From NCBI RefSeq assembly GCF_004339015.1, contig NZ_SMFQ01000003.1, positions 806,001 to 870,000 on the forward strand: 64,000 bases of DNA, read 5' to 3'. The position numbers were made by a program, and so were the translations under genes. Positions 9,064-17,473 of the stretch are shown here, one piece after another. Positions within the stretch are counted from its first letter, which is position 1. Each line of letters starts with the position of its first letter. The notes under the pieces were generated by a model. It did no database searches. It had not been told where the DNA came from and saw nothing but the letters and a program-made list of their open reading frames with translations. The stretch is from Cocleimonas flava. GTDB taxonomy: Bacteria > Pseudomonadota > Gammaproteobacteria > Thiotrichales > Thiotrichaceae.

Positions 9064-9106
9064 CATCGATCAATGCATTTGCGTTGATCGATGTTGGTTT
9101 TTTTAT
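9064..9106 (+). terminator. Rho-independent terminator after the 7408-8997 pair
   Basis: 10-bp perfect stem CATCGATCAA / TTGATCGATG (9064-9073 and 9084-9093) followed by TTGGTTTTTTTATTT. It ends the plus-strand two-gene operon. Confidence 0.8.
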
Positions 9107-9123
9107 TTCAACAATTGTTTTAG

Positions 9124-9150
9124 TCACCCCCCTACTTTAAGGCACTTTTT
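9124..9150 (+). repeat. Dispersed C-run/TACTT/T-run repeat, copy 2
   Basis: Consensus copy: CACCCCCCTACTTTAAGG, then CAC and TTTTT. Intergenic between the PQ-loop gene and topB, same direction as both. Confidence 0.85.
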
Positions 9151-9297
9151 CCCAACTATAATTATTCAGCTTTTGCTCTATCAATGATAGATGACAAAAT
9201 TGCCGTTGTGCGATTCATAATAAAAATGAAATTGCAGAAACTGTCAGTTATAGTCCCTACCTTTTCATCATACTCACGCTATGTTTCATTCAATCTC

Positions 9298-11292
9298 ATG
9301 ATTCTTTATATCGCTGAAAAACCTAGTCTTGGGCGCGCTGTTGCCGATGCGCTACCCAGACCGCATAAAAAAGGTGATGGCTATATTGAGGTGGGCAATG
9401 GCGATATCGTGAGTTGGTGTATTGGTCATTTACTCGAACAGGCACAACCCGAAGCCTACGACCCTGAGTATAAAAAATGGGTGATTGCTCATTTGCCGAT
9501 TGTGCCGGATGTTTGGAAACTTCAGGTAAAACCCAATACCAGAAAGCAATTTACTGTTCTCAAAAAGCTGATTAAAAAAGCCGATACGCTGGTCAATGTG
9601 GGTGACCCTGATCGCGAAGGTCAGATTCTGATTGATGAGGTGATTAATCACTGTGGTGTGTCAAAAGCTAAAAAGTTAGCGACGCAACGCTGTCTGATTA
9701 ATGATCTCAACGCTAACGCCGTGAAAAAATCATTAAACAATCTGAAGAAAAATACCGACTTTATTCCCTTGGCGACTTCTGCATTGGCCAGAGCCCGTGC
9801 AGATTGGTTGTACGGAATAAACATGACACGTTTATGTACTATCAAAGGCCAAAAATCTGGCTACCAGGGCGTACTTTCTGTGGGTAGAGTACAAACGCCG
9901 CTACTTGGTTTGGTGGTACATCGTGATTTAGAGATCATGAATTTCGTTTCAAAACCCTTTTATGAAGTGATGGTAACGCTTGAAACGTCAAAACAGGAAA
10001 GCTTTCAAGCAAAGTGGAAGCCCAGTGCCTCTTGCGATGACTATAGGGATGACGAAGGTCGCGTACTGTCGAAGAAACTCGCAGAAACAGTAGTGGCTAA
10101 AGTCACTAACCAACCCGGAAAAATCACCAAAGTAACCGAACAAAAAAAGAAACAGGCGCCACCACTGCCGTATAACCTTTCGGCCTTACAAATCGATGCG
10201 GCAAAGCGATTCAGCATGAGTGCCAAACAGGTGTTAGATACCTGTCAAAACCTTTATGAGAGACACAATCTGATCACCTATCCTCGTTCTGACAGTCGCT
10301 ACCTGCCGACGGAGCATTTACGCGAAGTTGATCGCGTGACAGATGCTATCGCCAAGACTTGCAACAAACTCAGTGATGCGGTTGCACAGGCTAACCTTAA
10401 ACTTAAAAGCAAAGCCTGGAATGACAGTAAAGTCAGCGCTCACCATGCGATTATTCCTACGATGAAGTCCATGGATGGCGGTCGATTATCCCGTGATGAA
10501 TCGAACCTGTACGAACTCATCGCTCGGCAATATTTAATCCAGTTTTATCCGCCTTTTGAATACGCAGATAAAAGTATTGAAAGCGAAGTGAGTGGTGGCC
10601 TGTTTATCGCCAAGCAGAAAGATGTACTCGCACAGGGCTGGAAAGCATTATTCCCACAAAGCAAAAAAACAAATACCAACAATGAGAGTGAAGCGTTTTC
10701 GGCAAAACAATTACCGCTGGTAAAAAAAGATGACCCCGTTACATGCACCGATGCCAATGTGGTTGAAAAACAGACCACGCCACCCAAGCATTTCACCGAT
10801 GCAACCTTACTAAGCGCGATGACGGGTATCGCACGCTATGTGACTGATCCTGAAATCAAAAAGGTCTTACGAGAAACAGACGGGATCGGCACAGAAGCAA
10901 CGCGAGCCGGGATTATCGAATTATTATTTACGCGAGAATATCTACAGCGCAAAGGTAAGGAAATTCGTGCGACAAAGGTTGGCCTCCAACTCATTACCAG
11001 CTTGCCTGAGAGTATGGGCTACCCTGATATGACAGCGCATTGGGAATCGCAACTAGAAGCGATTTGCCAGCGCGAGATGAGTTATGGGAATTTCATGCAA
11101 CCCATGACACAAAACTTACAACAACTGATCAATGATGTGGGAGCCGTTGAGTTTTCAGGGTTACAAGGTTTAGGTAAAGCACCTAAAAAATGGGGCAAGA
11201 AAAGAAAGTTTACTAAAAACAAGAGTACTGCGAAGAAAACCACGGCAACGAAAACTATGAGTAAAAAAGGCACTGCAAAAAAACCTGGCTGA
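9298..11292 (+). CDS. topB: DNA topoisomerase III
   Basis: Type IA topoisomerase, 664 aa from the ATG at 9298. That start gives MILYIAEKPSLGRAVADALP, aligning with E. coli TopB (catalytic Glu7), whereas an upstream start adds 38 unrelated residues. Toprim motif GDPDREGQ, the decatenation-type ILPIV/LPIVPDVWKL block, and the active tyrosine in LITYPRSDSRY at residue 328, the same number as in E. coli. The C-terminus is a Lys/Ala/Thr-rich tail (from about 625) with no zinc-binding cysteines. No clear ribosome site. Copies of the dispersed repeat lie on both sides. Confidence 0.96.
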   Translation: MILYIAEKPSLGRAVADALPRPHKKGDGYIEVGNGDIVSWCIGHLLEQAQPEAYDPEYKKWVIAHLPIVPDVWKLQVKPNTRKQFTVLKKLIKKADTLVNVGDPDREGQILIDEVINHCGVSKAKKLATQRCLINDLNANAVKKSLNNLKKNTDFIPLATSALARARADWLYGINMTRLCTIKGQKSGYQGVLSVGRVQTPLLGLVVHRDLEIMNFVSKPFYEVMVTLETSKQESFQAKWKPSASCDDYRDDEGRVLSKKLAETVVAKVTNQPGKITKVTEQKKKQAPPLPYNLSALQIDAAKRFSMSAKQVLDTCQNLYERHNLITYPRSDSRYLPTEHLREVDRVTDAIAKTCNKLSDAVAQANLKLKSKAWNDSKVSAHHAIIPTMKSMDGGRLSRDESNLYELIARQYLIQFYPPFEYADKSIESEVSGGLFIAKQKDVLAQGWKALFPQSKKTNTNNESEAFSAKQLPLVKKDDPVTCTDANVVEKQTTPPKHFTDATLLSAMTGIARYVTDPEIKKVLRETDGIGTEATRAGIIELLFTREYLQRKGKEIRATKVGLQLITSLPESMGYPDMTAHWESQLEAICQREMSYGNFMQPMTQNLQQLINDVGAVEFSGLQGLGKAPKKWGKKRKFTKNKSTAKKTTATKTMSKKGTAKKPG

Positions 11293-11345
11293 CTGCCGCA
11301 TTAAATCTCAACTAACTCATGCAAAAAAGCACATAAATTTTTATT

Positions 11346-11373
11346 GGCACCCCCCTACTTTAAGGCCGTTTTT
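11346..11373 (+). repeat. Dispersed C-run/TACTT/T-run repeat, copy 3
   Basis: GGCACCCCCCTACTTTAAGG then CCG and a T-run, 54 bp after the topB stop and in the same direction. No other terminator-like hairpin is visible behind topB. Confidence 0.85.
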
Positions 11374-11542
11374 CTACCCAACATTAACTTTTGTTAATCT
11401 TTGTAAATTCTGTATCTAAATAAAAAGGTCACTCGTATAGAGGCAAGAAGTGATGGTTTAAGCTGTCACTTTACTTTACAACATTAAAAATCAATTCCCC
11501 TAATTCAACTATTAATAGTTATAACTCATAAGGAAATAGAAA

Positions 11543-11956
11543 GTGACCACCGATAACAAATTTAAGTATTCAATGTTTTTTCTTCGCGCGAGTGTTTTTC
11601 TCGTCATACTCATGTGGACGGTAGATAAATTTGTCAACCCAGGTCACACCGCCGCGATCTTTAATAAATTCTATTCGATCTCTGGCTTAGCCAGTTCTAT
11701 TTTCACAATCATAGGCGTTTTAGAGCTTATTCTATTAGCCCTGTTTTTTATTGGCTTCAAGAAAACTATTACCTATGGCGCAGTATTGCTATTACATGCG
11801 GCATCAACCTTGTCTTCTTTCGGTCAATACCTATCACCTTTTGAAGGGAATCACTTATTGTTCTTTGCTGCGTGGCCGATGTTAGCAGCCTGTGTGATGT
11901 TATTTTTATTCCGCAAAGAAGACACATTTTTGCAGATAGACCCCAAGTTTTCTTAA
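11543..11956 (+). CDS. DoxX-like small membrane protein
   Basis: 137 aa, GTG start after AGGAAA. Four predicted membrane segments; FFLRASVFLVILMWTVDKF then a loop with PGHTAAIFNKFY, then ELILLALFFIGFKK and two more segments. The layout is that of small DoxX/DoxD-type integral membrane proteins. Function unknown. Stand-alone gene closed by a strong hairpin. Confidence 0.75.
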   Translation: MTTDNKFKYSMFFLRASVFLVILMWTVDKFVNPGHTAAIFNKFYSISGLASSIFTIIGVLELILLALFFIGFKKTITYGAVLLLHAASTLSSFGQYLSPFEGNHLLFFAAWPMLAACVMLFLFRKEDTFLQIDPKFS

Positions 11957-11975
11957 AACAAAACGATTTACATTT

Positions 11976-12023
11976 ACCACCCACAAAAAAGCCCGAATGT
12001 ATTCGGGCTTTTTTGTGGGTGGT
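11976..12023. terminator. Bidirectional terminator with 23-bp perfect arms
   Basis: ACCACCCAC, six A, GCCCGAAT, then a GT centre and the exact reverse complement including six T. Both strands show a T-run, so it can stop transcription in either direction. It closes the DoxX-like gene. Confidence 0.92.
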
Positions 12024-12227
12024 ATTTTTAGTTATAGTTTTTTCGTCAATTTCCTAAAACTCATTATGTCTATAGTATATTTGGGTAATACACCGAAAAA
12101 ACCTTTCATGATAGTTTCAATCATTCAAATAGTAAATTTTAGAATCGGTTTACTATTGGCATTTAACACAACCAAAAAGTACAGAGACTTTTCATTAATG
12201 TTATCAATTTCACTAAGGGGAATCGGC

Positions 12228-12827
12228 ATGTCATTTAACAAAAAGCTAGTTATAAAACTAGGTATCTTTATCAGCTTTTGCAGTTCATTTTCTACAGCGT
12301 TCGCTGGATCAACTGGGGGTGGATCTATGACGTATTCTATAGGCGGTGCAACCAGTATCCCAACCTTAAGTGGCACCATGTTAATTGTACTCAGTTTACT
12401 TCTATTTGCCGTTGCAGTTCGTGTAGCCAAACAGAAAAACTCAGGTGTTAATAAATTGTTCGTCACATTATTGGGCGTTGGATCTATCTCACTTATAACT
12501 GGTGGAGCACAAATAGTGTCCGAAGCAGACGCAGGTTGGTATCCAAGCTTACCGCTAAACACCAATAGTACATCAGGTGAAGTGGAGTTATTTTCTTCGT
12601 ACAATGCTTTCACCAACGAAAATGTAGCGATTACGACAATAAATTCGATTACCCCCCCACCCGGATATACTTGTGGTCCAGTTCCCGCTATAACTAAACC
12701 CGCAGAAAAGCTCACAACAGCGGCTGCACCGCCTCCTGTTAGCTCTGAAACTTGTTCTGTTGGTTTACAAATAAACAATTTAGATGGTTGTGACCTTTAT
12801 TGCTTTGCTGAGTTTTCATCAGAATGA
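12228..12827 (+). CDS. Exported protein with mid-chain IPTL motif (midcut-by-XrtH-like)
   Basis: 199 aa from the ATG at 12228, preceded by AAGGGG at a good distance; the open frame further upstream starts inside the terminator. Signal peptide ending near STAFA. At about residue 44 IPTLSGTMLIVLSLLLF has the IPTLS-plus-membrane-helix form of the IPTL-CTERM tag, which is recognised by exosortase XrtH. It is not at the C-terminus: a basic VAKQK, a second helix (LFVTLLGVGSISLITGG) and about 100 more residues follow, ending in a Cys-rich patch (CSVGLQINNLDGCDLYC). This order matches proteins called midcut-by-XrtH. No exosortase gene is in the window. Confidence 0.7.
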   Translation: MSFNKKLVIKLGIFISFCSSFSTAFAGSTGGGSMTYSIGGATSIPTLSGTMLIVLSLLLFAVAVRVAKQKNSGVNKLFVTLLGVGSISLITGGAQIVSEADAGWYPSLPLNTNSTSGEVELFSSYNAFTNENVAITTINSITPPPGYTCGPVPAITKPAEKLTTAAAPPPVSSETCSVGLQINNLDGCDLYCFAEFSSE

Positions 12828-12868
12828 ATAATTAATATCATCAGCTATAGCAACAAAAATATTTTATA

Positions 12869-13693
12869 GTGATTAACTTTATTAAAAATAACTATTTTGA
12901 ACTACAATTTGCCGCCTTATTTGGCGGCATTTTTCTTGTATATATTTTAGAAGGTTATTTCCCAAGACGCAGAAGTGATACCAACCAAACCAATCGCTGG
13001 GTGAGTAATATTAGCCTTGCTATTTTTAATCATTTTTTAATACTTTTTTATACCTTCAATCTGGCACTTATTCTTAATCAATTTCAACCAGACTCCCCTT
13101 TACTGAGGCACTTTGGTTTTTCAGATATTGCCTCACTTTTCGTTTTATTGTTTGCGTTTGAATTCACTTCCTATTGGTCTCATCGTGCTTTTCATAAATT
13201 TCCAATACTCTGGCGGATTCATTCAGTACATCATTCAGATACCGAAATTGATGTGACCACAGGCGTAAGACATCATCCTTTTGAGCCTTTAATTATTAAT
13301 ACCATTATCGTTACTCCCATGGTTATGTTGTTAGGCGCACCTGTCATTTCAATTATTCTCTTTAATTTTGTACGCACCATTATCGTCTTAACCAGTCATA
13401 GCAACCTGATTATTCCTAAAAGACTTGATAAAGTAGTGCGTCTCTTCGTCACCACACCCGATTATCATCGCATGCATCACTCCAGTGATAGACGCTATAC
13501 CGATAGTAATTTTTGTATCGTATTCCCAATCTTTGATTATGTGTTCGGTACAGCGACAAAAAAACCTTATGAAGAAATACCCAATATGCAAATTGGCTTA
13601 GAACAATTACGGAGTAACGAAGATCAGCGCATTGATCAATTAATCATGCGCCCTTTTACCTATAACAGAAATCCGATAAAACGATCTTTATAA
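12869..13693 (+). CDS. Sterol desaturase / fatty acid hydroxylase superfamily protein
   Basis: 274 aa, GTG start. Three to four membrane segments and the di-iron histidine clusters of the superfamily: SHRAFH (about 108-113), HSVHHSD (about 121-127), TGVRHHP near 135 and YHRMHHS (about 201-207). Expected to hydroxylate or desaturate a lipid at the inner membrane. Follows the IPTL-motif gene by 41 bp on the same strand; possibly an operon. No sequence feature identifies the substrate. Confidence 0.92.
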   Translation: MINFIKNNYFELQFAALFGGIFLVYILEGYFPRRRSDTNQTNRWVSNISLAIFNHFLILFYTFNLALILNQFQPDSPLLRHFGFSDIASLFVLLFAFEFTSYWSHRAFHKFPILWRIHSVHHSDTEIDVTTGVRHHPFEPLIINTIIVTPMVMLLGAPVISIILFNFVRTIIVLTSHSNLIIPKRLDKVVRLFVTTPDYHRMHHSSDRRYTDSNFCIVFPIFDYVFGTATKKPYEEIPNMQIGLEQLRSNEDQRIDQLIMRPFTYNRNPIKRSL

Positions 13694-13821
13694 ACATATT
13701 AGTTAAAAACAATAACTAACTTCCTTATTTTTTCCTCATTCTCTTCACGATTGCTTTTTATTATTCCATATCACATCAAGTGACTCACAAAACGAATACA
13801 TAATTTAAGGTATGGAAATTA

Positions 13822-14091
13822 ATGAAATCTAAAACAATCGCATCAACTTTATTCGTTGTAATGGCAGCGTTATCTATCTCGGCTTGTAGTTCAGATAATC
13901 AACGAGGTGGAAAAAGAGGTGGATCAGGAGGCAAACCACCTGCTGAAGCGTTTGAAGCGTGTGCGAGTAAAAGCGAAGGTCAAAGTTGTACTGTGTCATC
14001 TTCACGCGGTGAAATGTCAGGTACATGTAAAGCGCCACCTAAAGGTGAAGGCGAATTAGCCTGTGTACCTGCAGGTAAACGCCCGAAATAA
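13822..14091 (+). CDS. Small Cys-rich lipoprotein
   Basis: 89 aa. Lipoprotein signal with lipobox LSISAC (Cys about 22), so probably lipid-anchored; the next residues are SS, which favour outer-membrane sorting. A Gly/Arg/Lys-rich linker (RGGKRGGSGGKPP) precedes a small domain with four cysteines, CASKSEGQSCTVSSSRG ... GTCKAPP ... LACVP, likely two disulfides. Function unknown. Own terminator downstream. Confidence 0.8.
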   Translation: MKSKTIASTLFVVMAALSISACSSDNQRGGKRGGSGGKPPAEAFEACASKSEGQSCTVSSSRGEMSGTCKAPPKGEGELACVPAGKRPK

Positions 14092-14142
14092 AGTATGTAG
14101 ATGTCTCAACATAGGGGCTATGTCAGGACATTTAGACTTTAT

Positions 14143-14177
14143 ACACCTCAGGAGAGTTAATCTTCTGAGGTGTTTTG
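14143..14177 (+). terminator. Terminator after the small lipoprotein gene
   Basis: 13-bp stem, ACACCTCAGGAGA pairing with TCTTCTGAGGTGT (one G-T pair), loop GTTAA, then TTTTG. Confidence 0.8.
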
Positions 14178-14370
14178 CATTATGGGACATGGAAAATAGA
14201 TAACAGTGTCTTTAAATTATTAGAGACTGACTTTTTACTTTCTTATGACTCACCTATTTAGAGCAGCGCTTTTCTTGGTTTAATACATTTAATACGTTTA
14301 CTTCATCACTGAATACACTGATCATTCAGCTAATATTCCGTAAGACACGAAAAATCAAAACGTACAAACA

Positions 14371-14712
14371 ATGAAAAGAAATCAAAAGAAGATTGAATCT
14401 TCAATCGTAATAGCATTAACCGACGTTTGTGAAACCTTGAAAGAGAAATACACCGGATTTCTCTGGCTCACTCATTTTGTAGATTACGCAAACTTTCCCC
14501 AAAGTTTAAAACTGGTTTTCGTTTTTGATACAAAAATATCGTTAGAAAACGCAATGAATGATGATTTGTTTAAAACGATCTTTGTGTTAACTGAATCTCG
14601 TCTTAAAAGAGAGAGTGTTACGGTTAAACGTATTGATAAAGCGGTATATTTTGATACCGAAGAAATGGGTGCCGACGTTGATAATATGAAATGGTGCAGA
14701 AAATATTCGTAA
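14371..14712 (+). CDS. Conserved hypothetical protein (marine gammaproteobacterial type)
   Basis: 113 aa. The pattern LTDVCETLKEKYTGFLWLTH, FPQSLKLVFVFDT and YFDTEEMG is familiar from a conserved hypothetical family in Vibrio/Shewanella-type genomes that is sometimes labelled a Fis-family regulator. No helix-turn-helix is evident to me, so I do not adopt that label. The 279-bp stretch upstream holds the terminator of the lipoprotein gene and AT-rich promoter-like DNA. Confidence 0.75.
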   Translation: MKRNQKKIESSIVIALTDVCETLKEKYTGFLWLTHFVDYANFPQSLKLVFVFDTKISLENAMNDDLFKTIFVLTESRLKRESVTVKRIDKAVYFDTEEMGADVDNMKWCRKYS

Positions 14713-14737
14713 CCGCTAAGTCATTTAAAAATATACC

Positions 14738-14764
14738 CACCCCCCTACTTTAAAGGACTTTTTT
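14738..14764 (+). repeat. Dispersed C-run/TACTT/T-run repeat, copy 4
   Basis: CACCCCCCTACTTTAAAGG then ACTTTTTT. It fills the gap between two convergent genes, and its T-run supplies the TAA stop of the minus-strand yjdF-like gene. Confidence 0.85.
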
Positions 14765-15377
14765 ACGACTTAAGCATTTTATGAGCTCGCTTGCCAAAGC
14801 TCAGTCTATACACATAAAATATCAAAGCGGCTAATAAACTCCCTATAAACGCCACAAACATGTCTTCTTGCGAATCCCACACATCGCCTTGCGTACCAAG
14901 GTAAGAAATACCCTGCTCTACAAAGAATTTATCAGCAACCAGCCATTCTATCATTTCATAGATGGCACTGGCAGACAGCACGATTAACACCGGTATGATC
15001 AACGCTTCGCGCTTTCTGAGTTTTAAGCCGTTTAAAAGAATCTCGTAAAATGGATAATACAAGAGCAAACCAAAACTCGTATGTACAAGTCGGTCATAAG
15101 GGTTTCTTGAGGTTTGTAGAATATCTTGTAGCCAATAACCAAAGGGGTTTTCGGCATAGGTATATTTAGATCCGTAAACATGCAAACACAGAAATGCACA
15201 GATTAAGAAATAACTCGAAGTACTAAACCGATACCACTTAAACGTAAAAATTAAGCAAAGTACCGTTATCGCCGTTAGAGTATTTTCAATACGCCAATTG
15301 GCAATATCTGTTGTTCCTATGAATGAGTCTGCCCACACGGCAAAAAAGAAAACACTAAAAATGACCAGCCAGCGCAT
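14763..15377 (-). CDS. yjdF: YjdF-like DUF2238 inner membrane protein
   Basis: 204 aa, about six membrane segments. DUF2238 signatures: NPYDRLVHTSFGLLLYYP, SASAIYEMIEWLVA and GTQGDVWDSQEDMFVAFIGS. Function of the family is unknown. The gene is convergent with the 14371 gene, and its stop codon is part of a dispersed repeat. Confidence 0.88.
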   Translation of the reverse strand: MRWLVIFSVFFFAVWADSFIGTTDIANWRIENTLTAITVLCLIFTFKWYRFSTSSYFLICAFLCLHVYGSKYTYAENPFGYWLQDILQTSRNPYDRLVHTSFGLLLYYPFYEILLNGLKLRKREALIIPVLIVLSASAIYEMIEWLVADKFFVEQGISYLGTQGDVWDSQEDMFVAFIGSLLAALIFYVYRLSFGKRAHKMLKS

Positions 15378-15548
15378 GTGTATACCTAGATATCGTTATG
15401 TCGAATAAAACATCAGAATATACAAAACTATATCGCTTAAGCTGGCTGTATTTCATGGCTTAGATCACGAATTTTGGTGAAATGTCATATTTCAGGTAAC
15501 CAAATAAAAAAGGGAGATGGTTTTCTGGTTGTTGATAAACCGAAAAGC

Positions 15549-15576
15549 CACCTCCCCACTTACGGGCAGTTTTTTT
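15549..15576 (+). repeat. Dispersed C-run/TACTT/T-run repeat, copy 5 (divergent)
   Basis: CACCTCCCCACTTACGGGC then AG and seven T. Core diverged, but C-run, ACTT, G-run and T-run are kept. Lies 8 bp from the end of the fhs remnant. The rest of the 316-bp gap 15378-15693 shows the fhs remnant (15584-15664) and nothing else recognised. Confidence 0.65.
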
Positions 15577-15583
15577 AAGCGGC

Positions 15584-15664
15584 TTAGAACAAGCCTTTCA
15601 CCTCAGCGTCATCTCTTGCATATATGCTTTCTGCTGATAATCGAACTTCAGATATCACTACAAT
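15584..15664 (-). pseudogene. fhs: Remnant of a second formate-THF ligase gene (C-terminus)
   Basis: The minus strand reads EVRLSAESIYARDDAEVKGL-F-stop. The intact fhs at 22790 ends EVRLSAGAG... through [22 protein letters not shown]. Thus both the EVRLSA block and the last 17 residues with the stop are kept, while about 21 residues between them (GAGF to RKPA) are missing. The base match is also close (shared actttctgctg and ataatcg.acttca). No start and no upstream fhs sequence remain. It sits 29 bp past the end of the phosphatase-like gene. Confidence 0.85.
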
Positions 15665-15693
15665 ATTTTCGCTAGAATCACCTACGGAAAATA

Positions 15694-16506
15694 CTAAGGC
15701 GTATAAATACCATAGCAATGGTAAATATCCATATCTTCAGGGATATCTATGCCATGATCACCCTTTCCTGCGTCATTAACATGTGCACCATGATCAGGCG
15801 TAAATGCGATAACGTGACGTTTTTGAGCCCAGTGCTGATTTGCCGCTTTTGTCATTTCTGTGAAGTCTTTAATATGCTGTCTAAGAGACGCAATACAAAT
15901 CGGCGAGTAAGGCTCGGTTTTATGCAGGTTATCATCGTAATCGGCTTGATAGGTGATGATAACGTCGTATTCATCGCCTTCAATAACTTCCAGAACTTTC
16001 TCTTTGACAGATTTATCATCCTTTTCTGAGAAATATGTTACGTCACGGTTTCTAAAAATCAAATCAATACAGCTATCTACGACAGCGACGATAGCAACTT
16101 TCTTATTTGCACGCGCAAGTGCATCGAAAAGTGTGTCGCAGGTTAATACAGGTTTTATAAAGCTTTGAATACCGTGGACTTCGGGCTGTGCTCCGCTAAA
16201 AATAGAGGCAAAACAAACCGGCGTTACCGGAGGAAAAGCAGCACGTAGAGGAACACGTAACGGAACCAAGGGTAATATTTTATTGAGATCACTCTCGTGC
16301 GACTTCCATAAATGCGCGCCAATAGCATCCTGAGCAATAATCAGGCATTTTTCGAAAGGAAGGCTGTTATCTTCAAGTGTAGAGATAACCATATCTAACG
16401 CGGGTTCCGCTGAGACCTCTGGAGGGCTGATGCCCAGAAGATGGCATATCGTTGGAGTTAATGAAGCTATAGAACCGTGATGAGGAGGAAATTTCATTTG
16501 ATACAC
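15694..16506 (-). CDS. Alkaline-phosphatase-superfamily protein (phosphodiesterase/nucleotide pyrophosphatase-like)
   Basis: 270 aa, no signal peptide. Weak but consistent superfamily features: CLIIAQDAIGAHLW (first metal-site strand and Asp), VTPVCFASIFSGAQPEVHGI (the T/S nucleophile region plus the xHG typical of type I phosphodiesterases), DVIITYQADYDDNLH, and the C-terminal FTPDHGAHVNDAGKGDHGID with metal-binding Asp-His and His. Substrate unknown. Lies after aapP on the same strand, 106 bp apart. Confidence 0.75.
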   Translation of the reverse strand: MYQMKFPPHHGSIASLTPTICHLLGISPPEVSAEPALDMVISTLEDNSLPFEKCLIIAQDAIGAHLWKSHESDLNKILPLVPLRVPLRAAFPPVTPVCFASIFSGAQPEVHGIQSFIKPVLTCDTLFDALARANKKVAIVAVVDSCIDLIFRNRDVTYFSEKDDKSVKEKVLEVIEGDEYDVIITYQADYDDNLHKTEPYSPICIASLRQHIKDFTEMTKAANQHWAQKRHVIAFTPDHGAHVNDAGKGDHGIDIPEDMDIYHCYGIYTP

Positions 16507-16612
16507 CTAATATTTTTTCTAAAAAGAATGTTGCTCAAGCTCTGGGAATTTGTGTTGCCTGTCAGAGCCATTTTGATGAATTTTTTGTGTCAGCTAATTG
16601 AGATTAAAAACA

Positions 16613-17407
16613 TCAAAGTATCTGACTAAGAAACAACTTGGTTCTATCGTGTTGGGGGTTGTTAAAAAACTGAAGAGGCTCGTTTTCCTCGACAATATCC
16701 CCCTCGTCCATAAAGATGACACGATCGGCAATGGTTTTTGCAAAATTCATTTCGTGAGTGACCACGATCATAGTCATACCTGTTTCAGCCAACTCGACCA
16801 TGACATCCAAAACTTCTTTTATCATCTCTGGATCAAGTGCAGAGGTCGGCTCGTCAAACAGCATGATCTTGGGGTTCATACATAGTGATCGCGCTATTGC
16901 TACACGCTGTTGCTGCCCACCTGAAAGTTGCCCTGGGAATTTATCGGCCTGTTCCGGTATTTTGACGCGTTCTAGATATTCAAGTGCAGTAGCCCGGGCT
17001 TCGGCCTTGGGCATTTTACGGACCCAGATCGGGCCCAACATGAGGTTATCGAGTATCGACAGATGAGGAAATAGATTGAAATTCTGAAATACCATGCCCA
17101 CTTCAGTGCGGATATGATCAATATTTTTGAGGTTTTTGTTTAGCGTTATTCCATCAACGACGATACTGCCTTCCTGATGTTCTTCCAGATTATTGATACA
17201 GCGAATAAGTGTTGATTTCCCTGATCCAGAAGGGCCACAGACAACGATTCTTTCCCCTTTTTTTACTACCAGATCGATATCCTTCAAAACATGAAAATCA
17301 TCGTACCACTTGTTTACTTTTTCAATATTAATGATGACTTCAGAGGACGCTGCTGATACCAATTTTTCTTCTGCAGCATTGTTGTCCATAGGCGTATTCG
17401 ATTTCAT
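16613..17407 (-). CDS. aapP: General L-amino acid ABC transporter ATPase
   Basis: 264 aa. Walker [11 protein letters not shown] (about 56), Q-loop in [13 protein letters not shown], signature [14 protein letters not shown], Walker [14 protein letters not shown]-loop VVTHEM. Best match by pattern is the AapP/GlnQ polar amino acid group; the gene follows aapJ, aapQ and aapM. An N-terminal extension of about 25 residues precedes [10 protein letters not shown], and a start at the second Met (MDNNAAEE) is also possible. Confidence 0.95.
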   Translation of the reverse strand: MKSNTPMDNNAAEEKLVSAASSEVIINIEKVNKWYDDFHVLKDIDLVVKKGERIVVCGPSGSGKSTLIRCINNLEEHQEGSIVVDGITLNKNLKNIDHIRTEVGMVFQNFNLFPHLSILDNLMLGPIWVRKMPKAEARATALEYLERVKIPEQADKFPGQLSGGQQQRVAIARSLCMNPKIMLFDEPTSALDPEMIKEVLDVMVELAETGMTMIVVTHEMNFAKTIADRVIFMDEGDIVEENEPLQFFNNPQHDRTKLFLSQIL

Positions 17408-17473
17408 TTTATTCCTTGATGTTTTCTTTTTTAGTGTCTATTTCTTAGTATCTACTTCTTAGTTTTCTAAGAA

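Noticed and set aside
9184..9297. Upstream ATG extending topoisomerase III by 38 residues
   Set aside because: The extension has no family similarity, while the ATG at 9298 aligns with E. coli TopB and puts the active Tyr at residue 328.
11997..12227. Longer N-terminus for the IPTL-motif protein
   Set aside because: It would start within the preceding terminator; the ATG at 12228 has a ribosome site and begins a signal peptide.
12650..12665. C-run at 12652 as another repeat copy
   Set aside because: It lacks TACTT and the T-run and lies within codons for a Pro-Pro-Pro-Gly stretch.
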